Below are positions 47,485 to 56,935 of a stretch of 64,000 bases of DNA, one piece after another. The DNA is taken from NCBI RefSeq assembly GCF_014851395.1, contig NW_024041484.1, forward strand, positions 2,993,015 to 3,057,014. Direction: 5' to 3'. The notes below the pieces were generated by a model, which was given only the letters and a program-made list of their open reading frames with translations, had not been told where the DNA came from and did not search any database. This DNA comes from Micropterus salmoides (lineage: Eukaryota > Chordata > Actinopteri > Centrarchiformes > Centrarchidae). The stretch's first letter is position 1, and every line of letters starts with the position of its first letter. The position numbers and the translations under genes were made by a program.

Positions 47485-48430
47485 TTACACAGACACGTTT
47501 GTGATTAATGCATTTTCAAGTTTTTTTATCAGCTGCAAGAAGCAGTCGCATTTGTGAAGCAAACATATTAGTGAACAGTTTCCACGAGTCCAGTATATCC
47601 TCCCACACGGCCTTCTGAAGGAACTGAGGCTGGGACAATGCAAAAATATGTGTTCAAAGTCCTTTCCAAATGTTTTGGATGTTGTGATTAGGAAAAATGT
47701 TCTCTCGGGCTGCCTCAGAGGTGGGTCTTTTTGCAGTTTTACTTGTACTGGCACTGTACTGTACTTTTTATTGATTTGTGTTACATTTTTGGTTTGATTG
47801 TCTAGGCACAGGCGGAACTTCAGAGCATTGTCCTGCACCTTGTCCTGACACTTCTGCAGTAAATGCTCGTATTTGTATAGCACCTTTCTAGTCTTTTCGA
47901 CCACTCAAAGTGCTTATATACTACATCTGCATTCACACACTGAGCCTAAGCGCTCAAACAGAAACTAACATTCAAACACATTCATACACTGGCGGAACAC
48001 CCGATTAACGGGCAACCCGCTCTACCTCCTGAGCCACAGCCGCAGTAACGCCTTCCATTCTGGCAAAACACATTGTTGCACATTGTATGGGAGGGACAGG
48101 GTGTTCTTTTTTCCGTAAGCTATTTTCTTCTCTTTAAGGTGCTCAAAACCCCTGCCTCGTCCATTACTCCCCTGCGAATAAACACATGTCTCAGCTGTGT
48201 TATAACAGCAGCAGCCAGATGACAGCTAGTAAGGAGCCTGCCTTGAAATGAAAATGCTGTATTAAGGAACCACAATTTTAGCCCTTGCTGAAACAGGCTG
48301 AAATGGAGCAACACAGTACCCCACGCCTCCAGTACTTCCCTGTAGAAGGCTGGCAAGCTACTCAAGGCTCCCCGAGCGAAGACCTTACATAGACGCAAAC
48401 ATAGAACCTTCTTCCTCACCACAGCATGTT
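47485..48430 (-). pseudogene. LINE ORF2 C-terminal fragment (L1/Tx1-like), split by a SINE
   Basis: The minus strand from 48422 reads LSSLPAFYREVLEAWGTV, then VITQLRHVFIRRGVMDEAG. This resembles the post-RT region of Tx1-group LINE ORF2 proteins (LPPFYxxVLxAW.., ITxLxDL). After a stop near 48120 and the SINE at 47863-48041, the frame resumes and reaches a possible HIFLHCPSL motif near 47630-47660. That may correspond to the Cys/His-containing C-terminus. Removing the SINE and one 7-bp repeat joins the flanks in frame (PEWKALLQKCQDKVQD). The family call rests on pattern memory and is moderate. Confidence 0.5.
47863..48041 (-). mobile_element. tRNA-derived SINE, family 2, copy 1
   Basis: The minus strand starts with a tRNA-like head (GGCTCAGGAGGTAGAGCGGG) and ends GGTGCTATACAAATACGAGC. 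A GCAGTAA target duplication lies at 47856-47862 and 48042-48048. The middle of the head, including box B, is missing, as in the 52-kb copy. Confidence 0.85.
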
Positions 48431-49184
48431 TTATTTACTCTTTCAGGGTCCCTTGTTGACTCCAACTGTAGAAATGAAACATACTGTGACAATTCTGTCA
48501 TAGCTGTGATTGAAAGAAGAAGTTCCCCTCATATTCCCAAACAGTTCATTCAGCAGCATTGAGTTGTTTAATCATAAAATGTTTGCTTTTTGTTAATCTC
48601 TGAAAGAAAGGCATGTTTCCTTCATGCCAGATTTTTTCCTCATTTTTCCCCTTTTTCTCATGTTCTCGATAATGCTATGAAAACATTACTCATTTGATAG
48701 CATTTGATTTTAACTTACTTATATCTTCTTAAGAATAGATTTTCTAATATATAAGTAATGATCTGAGCATATGAGAATATCATAGCATTTATGGGCAAAA
48801 GCAATAAAAGTACCTCCCCAACAGAGGGACACTGTTTCAGGACAGAAATGCTATTGCTGCGGCTGCCGAAATATCTGCATGTCTAGCTCTATAGAGGTAA
48901 GTGAGAAATTATATTTGTTTTTGTAATTTGTATGAATTACTCATCCTTCAATCACATAATCGGTCCCAAAAAGCCATGGTGGGAGTTTTTAAAATGATGC
49001 TTGCATTTCCGCACTGTAACAGCCCTTGGCTTGATAAACAGGATGCAGAGAGACTCAAACTGATGCATTACGGTTGATCTCTTCCTCGTCACTAATCATC
49101 TCAGGCGCTGTAGACACACGGCGGCACATTGTGTTTATGAATTTGACATGACCCTGTAAACTTCTTGGCTTGTGCAGTCATCTG
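48431..49184. other. No recognised feature
   Basis: No gene or repeat was recognised. Confidence 0.5.
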
Positions 49185-50475
49185 TAGGAACTGAGTCATT
49201 CTTTGTTACTTACACTGGCCTTAGTCTCCACTCTTCATGGAGTCTACGACTGCAGGTGTGTCACTTCTTCAAGTCCTTAGTGATGTGTCCCTTCCTCAGG
49301 CATCCAAAGCAGAGACAATTTTCAACCGTTTTTTTGTCTTCCATGGTCTTTGCAGACAAGGTGGGGCATCTGGAAATGCCATGTGTTTTGTCCTTGTAGA
49401 CTGACCATGGAGATCTTCCTTAATTATTGGATATTTATAGTGTCTCTGTGGTGGAGTTCTTTCTTTGAGCACTGGTGTTAAGGGCTCTAGCTCTCTTAGG
49501 TAGTCAGATGTCTGTGGTTATGTCTTAAAGTTTAACAGGAGTGGAGAGGTGATAGGATTACAAGCAATCTGGACCTCTTTGCCCAAGAACACAACGAAAA
49601 GACTGAGATCTGGATAACTTCCTGACTTATCCATTTTTTTGCTTCATTCACAAAAATCTATCTTTCAGGATGGACAACCCTTTGACATATGGAGTTGTCT
49701 CTGCACATCCTTGCAGTGCTAGATGATCGGCTGCACTGATCTTAGGCCATCTGGTGAGTTTTCTGAATGATGAAAGGGTTCCCATATATTGTAGGACCTT
49801 CCAGGCACCTACATATGCATCCTCTTTGTTCCTGCAGGAGAAGGAATCCACAGCTTGGTGTGATCCTCTAGTGTGGTAAGTTTTCGGATAAAACAAGTTT
49901 CATGGGGTCGTTGGCTCAGGCACAGGCAGTCAGTTTCTGCTCAGTGAGCTATTGCTTGGGTTAGGCCAATAGTCTTGTCTGGTGTTGCTCTGCTGGTTGA
50001 GGTTGAAACAATGCAGCATTAGAATTTAGTTGAGCTTCAGTCTCCTGGAGAGCAGTGTCTGTTACATGGTTTTTGTCTTTCTCAAAAATCACTTTGTCAT
50101 ATGCTCACGCTTAAGCAGCTGCTACTGGAAATCCTTCTCTACGTCTAACTGCTTTGACTTTGTTCCTTCCTCTTCTAGCTTTAATCATCTCCCTTCCCTT
50201 TTATACTCCATTTCTCCATAATTTCAAGTTCTGCATCTAGTCATTTAATGGACCTACTGGAGACTCACTTTGAGTGGTTTGATATCTGTGATGTCTGTGA
50301 GACTGCTGTTGCAGTTCTTGTGACCAAAGACAGACTCATGCGGTTCCTTATTCTCGACCTTTCTTTCTCCAGTCGTTCATTATAGTTCTCGTTGGTAGTC
50401 TCATCGTTTACATATACAGAGTGGCACAGGTGTCCATTCTGCCAACAATTTCTGGAGGGTTGGTTTAGTTGCATA
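49185..50475 (-). pseudogene. BEL/Pao-like LTR retrotransposon gag fossil
   Basis: Reading the minus strand across several frames, the 49896-49648 part contains NKEDAYVGAWKVLQ, then LTRWPKISAADHLAL and VKGLSILKD. This matches the gag pattern EDAYxxAWKxLxxRYGxPF..WPKI..LxGLxxLxD seen in BEL/Pao elements. A one-base-shifted NPFIIQK lies between. Further on (49270-49311) is a zinc-knuckle remnant, CFGCLRKGHITKDL, in which the last cysteine of CX2CX4HX4C is replaced. The N-terminal part (50474-49950) is weaker. No protease, RT or LTR was recognised next to it. It is old and inactive. Confidence 0.55.
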
Positions 50476-51374
50476 AAATGGGCTCATACTGACGTAGAAC
50501 TACATCATGTTTGCTACAAATTTCTTGTTCGATATTATCAAGCACATGAAGAAAAACCTGCATTCTGCATTTATACTGAGCCCGTTCTCAATGCAGTGCA
50601 TAAAATAGGCTACCAACGCTTTGTCAGGCTGTATCAAAGTGTAGTTGGCCTATTTGATGCCCTCAGTTGAGAACGTGTAGTTATACTGTAGGCCTGTAGG
50701 TGTACTGCTCACAAGCACAGGATAATTTCTACTGGCAGAATTCGTTTGTATTATTTATTGATTATCTGCATCTGTATTTATTGATATTGTGATTGTCTAT
50801 TGAATAACCCAGAACATATCAGAACAGATTATAGTGTCTTTTGATTCATCAGCCTAAATGTTTCAGGGGAAATTGGATTGATGTAACTCATTTCGAAGCC
50901 ATCACTCAGTTTTTGGCTTATTTATTTCATCTTCTGAAATCCTTTAACACCACTCCATAAGTTTTTATTTGCAAGTCACATCACTCATCACAATCAATCA
51001 CATGAATCCAACACCTTTTTTTAAAGCAACAGCACATTCATTCATACATTTCATCAGCTGATTTTACTCAGGGAGCCACGGCTGCTTTCATCAAATGCAG
51101 TCGTTGAGATCGGATAGATGTGCAGTTTAGAGACTTATTTTATCATTTACTAAGTTTCATTGTCATCTATTTGGACAAAACACTGAGGAATGATTAGCCT
51201 CACATGTGACTGAATGGAAATTATGATAGATGATATAAAAAGTGTTTCCTGGCAGACTATCCAGCACTCTCTGAATTTAATTATTTCCATAATAAAAGTT
51301 AATAGGGGAAATAAAAGGAACAGACACACAGAGCATGCTGGCCGACCGGATACTGTGTGTGGAGCAGACAAACT
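50476..51374. other. No recognised feature
   Basis: No gene was recognised upstream of the Rex1 fragment. Confidence 0.5.
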
Positions 51375-51673
51375 TGGACTCCCTTGTTATTGTTCTCTGT
51401 GACTTTAACAGGGGAAATCTCAGCTAAGAACTCCCCAAATACAGACAGTTTATAAAGTGTCCAATCAGAGAGGGGAACACTTTGGATCACTGCTACACCA
51501 CAGTTAGCAGTGCCTATCATGCGTGCTCCACTGGGACACTCTGATCACGTGATGGTCCATCTGATTCCTGCTTACAGACAAAAACTAAAGCTCTGTAAAC
51601 CTGTAGTGAGGACATCAAAGAAGTGGACTAGTGAAGCTGTTGAGGACCACCAGGCATGTTTGGACTGCACTGA
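51375..51673 (+). pseudogene. Rex1 LINE endonuclease domain, C-terminal part
   Basis: The frame reads LVIVLCDFNRGNLS, where endonucleases of this family have GDFN. It continues with LDHCYTTV and, after a shift, LGHSDHVMVHLIPAYRQK, which contains the catalytic SDH motif of apurinic-like LINE endonucleases. It ends in LDCTD, where L2 sequence on the opposite strand takes over. The first half of the endonuclease is absent. It is paired with the Rex1 RT at 53226. Confidence 0.75.
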
Positions 51674-53225
51674 CGCTCTGGCTCCTAGTCTACTTTTGGA
51701 GACTCTAGGAACCACAAGTAACCCTGCATTCTGGGAGCGCAGTGCTCTGGTGGGGTAGTAAGGTACTATGAGCTCTTTAAGATAAGATGGTGCCTGACCA
51801 TTAAGAGCTTTGTAGGTAAGAAGAATGATTTTAAATTCTATTCTGGATTTTACTGGAAGCCAATGCAGAGAAGCTAAAACAGGAGAAATGTGATCTCTTT
51901 TCCTGGTTCCTGTCAGAACACGAGCTGCAGCATTCTGGATCAGCTGAAGAGTCTTAATGGACTTTTTCGAGCAGCCTGATAATAAGGAATTGCAGTAATC
52001 CAGCCTAGAAGTAACAAATGCATGGACTAGTTTTTCTGCATCATTTTTAGACAGGATGTTCCTGATTTTCACAATATTACGTAAGTGAAAGAAGGCAGTC
52101 CTTGAAATTTGCTTAATGTGAGACTTAACCGACATGGGCGGCTGTAGCTCAGGAGGTAGAGCGGGTTGGCTGTTAATCGGAAGGTCGGCGTGTCGAAGTG
52201 TCCTTGGGCAAGATACTGAACCCCTGGTGGCTGTTCCGCCAGTGTATGAATGTGTGTGAATGGTGAATGCAGATGTAGTGTAAAAGCGCTTTGAGTGGTC
52301 AAAGACTAGAAAGGCGCTATACAAGTACGGAGCATTTACATTTACATGTCCTGATCAAAGATAACTCCAAGATTCCTCACAGTGGTGTTGGAGGCCAGGG
52401 CAATGCCATCAAGGGAAAATATATCTCTAGATAATGCGTCACGGAGGTGCTTGGGCCCCAGAACAATAACTTCAGTTTTATCCGAGTTTAACATTAGAAA
52501 ATTACAGGTCATCCAGGTTTTAACATCCTGAAGGCACATTTGAAGTTTAGCTAACTGAGTACTGTGGTACATAGCCTGTTGATAAAGATAGATTGATCAT
52601 ATCTAGTATTGAAGTGCTGACTAAGGGTAAAACTTCTTTAAGCAGCCTAGTCGGGATGGGGTCTAAGAGGCAGGTTGATGGTTTAGATGAAGAAATTACT
52701 GAAGTTAGTTGGTAAAGATTGAGTGAAGCAAAACAGTCTAAACATGTATCTGGTTCTACAGCTGTTTCTAAGGTTCCTGAGTTAAGAGATAAGTTGGTGC
52801 CAGTTGAGGGCAGGTCTTGGTGAATTTTGTTTCTAATAGTTAGAATTTTATCATTAAAGAAGCTCATGAAGTCGTAACTACTGAGAGCTATGGGAATACT
52901 TGGCTCAATAGAGCTGTGACTCTCCGTCAGCCTGGCTACAGTGCTCTGGCATTACGGAGGGCCTTCCTATAAGTTTTAAGACTGTCTTAATTAAACGAGA
53001 ATTTTCCAGTTTGGTGGAACGCCAATTCCTCTCAAGTTTCCACGATATTTGCTTTGCGAGTTTCAGTATTATACCATGGAGCTAACCGTCTTTGTTTTAT
53101 TATTTTCTTTTTTAGAGGGGCTACAGAGTCGAGTGTCATTCGCAGTGAGCCTGCAGCACTATCAGACAGACATCTTGTATAGAAATTTTTGCCCAATGGC
53201 GTGTAGTTCAGCAATACAAACTCTC
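51674..53225 (-). mobile_element. L2/CR1-like LINE fragment lodged between Rex1 parts
   Basis: The minus-strand order is an ORF2 region after the endonuclease (TLDSVAPLKKKIIKQRRLAP at about 53130-53080) and an RT N-terminal part (FFNDKILTIRNKIHQ, STCLLDPIPTRLLKEV). Then comes a deletion of the RT core at about 52560-52575, the C-terminal half (NTTVRNLGVIFDQDM, SRLDYCNSLLSG, NAAARVLTGTRKR), and an end at VVPRVSKSRLGAR without the 3' UTR. A SINE interrupts it. Where they overlap it looks nearly identical to the 17-kb copy, by eye. Confidence 0.88.
52137..52343 (+). mobile_element. tRNA-derived SINE, family 2, copy 2, nested in L2
   Basis: The head is GGCGGCTGTAGCTCAGGAGG (box A) and the body has CCTTGGGCAAGATACTGAAC. 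The tail is AAAGCGCTTTGAGTGGTCAA, then GGCGCTATACAAGTACGG and CATTTACATTT. ACATG occurs on both sides (52132-52136 and 52344-52348). The intact L2 copy at 17147-17151 has a single ACATG at the homologous point, so it is a paralogous empty site. Confidence 0.9.
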
Positions 53226-54728
53226 CAGTGTTCACAGACATTTTTAACACCTCACTGGAGTCATGCCATGTGCCAGCCTGCTTCAAAGGCTCCACCTCCA
53301 TCATCCCTGTCCCCAAGAAACCAAGGACCACAGAACTAAACGACTACAGACCCGTCACCCTGACCTCTGTGGTTATGAAGTCTTTTGAACGCCTCGTGTT
53401 GTCCCACCTAAAATCCATTACAGACCCACTCCTGGACCCCCTGCAGTTCGCCTACAGAGCCAACAGGTCTGTAGATGATGCAGTAAACATGGCCCTTCAC
53501 TACATCCTCAAGCACCTGGACTCCCCAGGAACCTACGCCAGGATCCTGTTTGTGGATTTCAGCTCTGCTTTTAACACCATCATCCCAGCCCTGCTGCAGG
53601 ACAAGCTCTCCCAGCTGAGCGTGCCTGACTCCACCTGCAGGTGGATCTCTGACTTCCTGACGGACAGGAAGCAGCACGTGAAGCTAGGAAAACATGTCTC
53701 TGATTCAAGGACCATCAGCTCTTGTTCCCCTTAAGGCTGCGTACTTTCCCCTCTTCTCTTCTCCCTGTACACCAACAGCTGCACCTCCAGTCACCAGTCC
53801 GTGAAGCTCCTGAAGTTTGCAGATGACACCACCCTCATTGGGCTCATCTGGGGATGAATCCGCCTACAGGTGGGAGATCGACCATCTGGTGACTTCAGGA
53901 AGAGCCCAGCCCCACCCTCCCCCTTCATCCTGTGTGACTCCTTCCGCTTCCTGGGCACCACCATCTCCCAGGACCACAAGTGGGAGCTGAACATCGCCTC
54001 CCTCTCCAAGAAGACCCAGCAGAGGAGGAGGATGTACTTCCTGCCACAGCTGAAGAAGTTCAGCCTGCTAAAGACAATGATGGTGCACTTCTACACCGCC
54101 ATCACTGAGTCCATCCTCACCTCCTCCATCACCATCTGGTACGCTGCTGCCACTGCCAGGGACAAGGGCAGGCTGCAGCGTATCATTCGCACTGCAGAGA
54201 AAAACCAAACTGCAGCTGCGATCTTCCTTCTCTTCTGGAGCTGTACGCCTCGAGGACTCTGAGGCTAGCAGGAAAGTACAAACTACTCTGAGGACTCTCC
54301 CCTCTGGCAGGAGGCTGCGGTCCATCAGGACCAAAACCTCTTGCCACAAAAACAGTTTCTTCCCGTCTACAGCTAGCCTCATTAACAAGGCCCAGGTCCC
54401 CTACTCCCCCCTTGCAAACGATACAAATGTCTCGTGTCAGGCTCAGGCCTGGCATGTCGTACATATTTGTTGTTGATTGTTGATCTTTGTTGTTGTATAT
54501 TTTTGTATGTACACAATATTCTCTTCCGATACGTTACTTCTGCACGGCACAGACCCAGAATCATGTTTATATCTGCAACGTTGTTCTTCTATTCCATATA
54601 CATACATTTATTTATGTTGACTGTATGTTTGTCTACGTGTAGCACCTTATCACCACAGCAAATTTCTCGTATCTGTAAAACACTACTTGGCAATAAAGCT
54701 CCTTCTGATTCTTCTGATTCTGATTCTG
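53226..54728 (+). mobile_element. Rex1 LINE: reverse transcriptase and 3' end
   Basis: This is the CR1-clade teleost LINE Rex1. It includes the RT, the C-terminal domain and a 3' UTR ending in tandem TTCTGATTCTGAT units (about 54708-54728), the characteristic short-repeat tail. The upstream Rex1 endonuclease piece is at 51375-51673. The family-typical linker of perhaps 600 bases between the two is missing. Confidence 0.87.
53228..54262 (+). pseudogene. Rex1 reverse transcriptase, disrupted
   Basis: The open frame from 53228 contains DYRPVTLTSVVMKSFERLV, LLDPLQFAYRANRSVDDAV and RT motif A (ILFVDFSSAFNTII). FSSAFNT is the signature recognised in Rex1 elements. A TAA at 53732-53734 replaces the Gln of the conserved PQG in motif B'. 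The same frame then continues GCVLSPLLFSLYTN and reaches motif C FADD (53816-53827). A stop and frameshift follow near 53850. The C-terminal part (FRFLGTTISQDHKWELNI, HFYTAITESILTSSIT) continues in another frame. It reverse-transcribed element RNA at the target nick in active relatives. This copy is dead. Confidence 0.87.
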
Positions 54729-54879
54729 AACGAAATCTGTGTTAATGAATGATGGGTGGGGCTTTTGTTGTTCAGACCTACAGTGAACAAAGATTTTATC
54801 TAGACGGTGAATCATAAAACAAATCGCGTATAAAACTTGTCAGTGATACACTTTTAATCTGTTATTTGTCTTCACTATA

Positions 54880-55182
54880 CTAAACCTCGGTGATGTTGTG
54901 ATTTATCTACTCACACACACTCATACACTCTCCTGACCCCACACTTTACAACAACGCTCATCTGTGCTTTATGCTCATGTTACCAACTTTTGCACATACA
55001 CAGCATTGTATTATTGTATTATTTTATTTTTTACATTTTTTGTATACTTGTAAATTTTTTTCATCTCCTTACTTTTTATATATTATATTACTATTTATGT
55101 TTTATGTGTACTGAATGCACCAATTCAAGCCAAATTCCTCATATGTGAAAATGGACCTGGCAATAAACCCGATTCTGATTCA
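54880..55182 (+). mobile_element. Second Rex1/CR1-type LINE 3' tail
   Basis: An A+T-rich 3' UTR ends CAAATTCCTCATATGTGAAA, then GGCAATAAACCCGATTCTGA. This is the same design as the Rex1 end just upstream. No coding sequence precedes it, so it is a heavily 5'-truncated copy. Confidence 0.65.
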
Positions 55183-56817
55183 GCTGCATCCAATCAGATA
55201 CGGCTTTCCAATAAGGGGGCGTATCAGGCAGTAAAAGACTTCCACGAAGGATGCAATCATGTATCTGGCTCTTAGCTCCTCAGAGGTCGCTCCTCGTCCT
55301 CCGAGCACGAATAAGAGCTTTGTACATTAGGCTACATGGTTGTGCTCTGTTTGTGAAAAACAGGTTAAAGTTTTATTGTTGATCATGCAATGGTACAGTT
55401 TCATTTAGTTAATGTTACACTGGTTTGAGAGTCTGGGGGTGTGTTGACTTACAGTAGTTAATAAGCTGTCATTAATTGCATTGCACATTACATGGTTGTG
55501 CTCTGTAAATGAAAAACAGGTTACAGAATTCCTTATAGCTATGCAGTTTTAAAAGCAGCCTGGATTGAACGCAGCAGGTGATACAGCATTCATTATAACC
55601 ACGAGAGACTTGAGACTTGACTTGGACTCTAGCTCAAAGACTTGAGCATCCCTGGATTGAGGCGCAAGGAAACAACAAATAAGGGAATTGAGAAGCAACC
55701 TGTATCTCTTGACCGGCTGGCAGTAGGATGAATAGGCTGTGGCTGGGTTTGTACGGTCTTTTAGATTCCTTTGTGCTCTGCGCATCACTGATGCTCGGAC
55801 CTTAAAAGGTTAGCATTTCATAGGAATCACAGATGAGAGGAACTTAACTAGCTTTCTGGGTATATTGGCTGTTACATGTTCTTAGAGAATATAAGCAAGA
55901 TACACGAATGACATTAGATTATGGACCGATAAATAAAGTGACATTTATACATTAAAGGGCATTTCAGACGAGGGCATGTAATACTTATTTTGTCCACTTG
56001 GGGGAGCACGGGTTACATGACGATAGCTTGGATTAACCCTAAAACAATCTTTGCTCAGGAGCTGGGGAAATTCAGTTATTTAACCTTAAATTCAAGCTGG
56101 AAAATTAATCGAGAATAGGATGACATTTCTTTATCATCATTTCTAAAGGAAGTGTCAGAAAGTATTATGAACAAAGCATTGGTTACTAATAAAATGAATA
56201 AAGTCAGGTCCTTGCTGAAAATTAAAACATTGCAAAATTAACTTATTTAGATTCTTTTCAACAACAAATAACACCAACATGGTAACATAACTACTCGAAA
56301 GGAGGCAAACGCCACTACTAACTTAGCAACGATTATTGTTTAAACAGAACAACAGTTTATAATGAAACATTGTTTTAGCTCAAGAAGGAAGGAGTTGTTA
56401 AGTGTCCCCCTTTCGCAGGCCTGGCTTATCACATTTGTACATCAGCTAAAAGAAGAGAAGGGAGTGGTGTTTTATGGCCCAGCCATTCTATGGGAAAAGG
56501 GATCAGAACGTCCGGTACTTTGATGTCCTGAGGCACCCTAGAGGGAGAGGGATTGGACACTTCTTTTGCTGTCCTGCTAAGTGTCTATTGACACCTTTAC
56601 GGTGTCCTTGAGTGATGCATGTCTGATTGCGTCTCTGTAGACCCTTACCAAACCCCAGGCGATGTCTCAAGTTTTTGCATGTCAAAAGGCCAATTTCCAG
56701 GGGAGGAAAACTTTCCTACCCCCTCCTTTTTCACAGAGAGAGAGAGGGAAGGGATTTTTGAGTCTCCAAATTATTTGATATAAAATGCACAAATCCACAC
56801 TGTTTGTACACAACAAC
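55183..56817. other. Mostly unrecognised; CTTGAGACTTGACTTGG motif
   Basis: A short GACTTGAGACTTGACTTGG stretch near 55607 resembles a dispersed fish repeat. Otherwise nothing was recognised. Confidence 0.45.
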
Positions 56818-56935
56818 AGTCTCACCCATCCCCACCACCCTGTGTGACTCCCCAGTCGATTGTGGAGACCTTCTGCTTCCTGGGCACCATCATCACCCAG
56901 GAGTTCAAGTGGGAGCTGAACATCATTTGACTAAC
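56818..56935 (+). pseudogene. Rex1 ORF2 C-terminal fragment
   Basis: It encodes, with little change, CDSPVD..ETFCFLGTIITQEFKWELNI. This corresponds to the FRFLGTTISQDHKWELNI part of the Rex1 copy at 53.9 kb. It is about 115 bases only. Confidence 0.7.
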
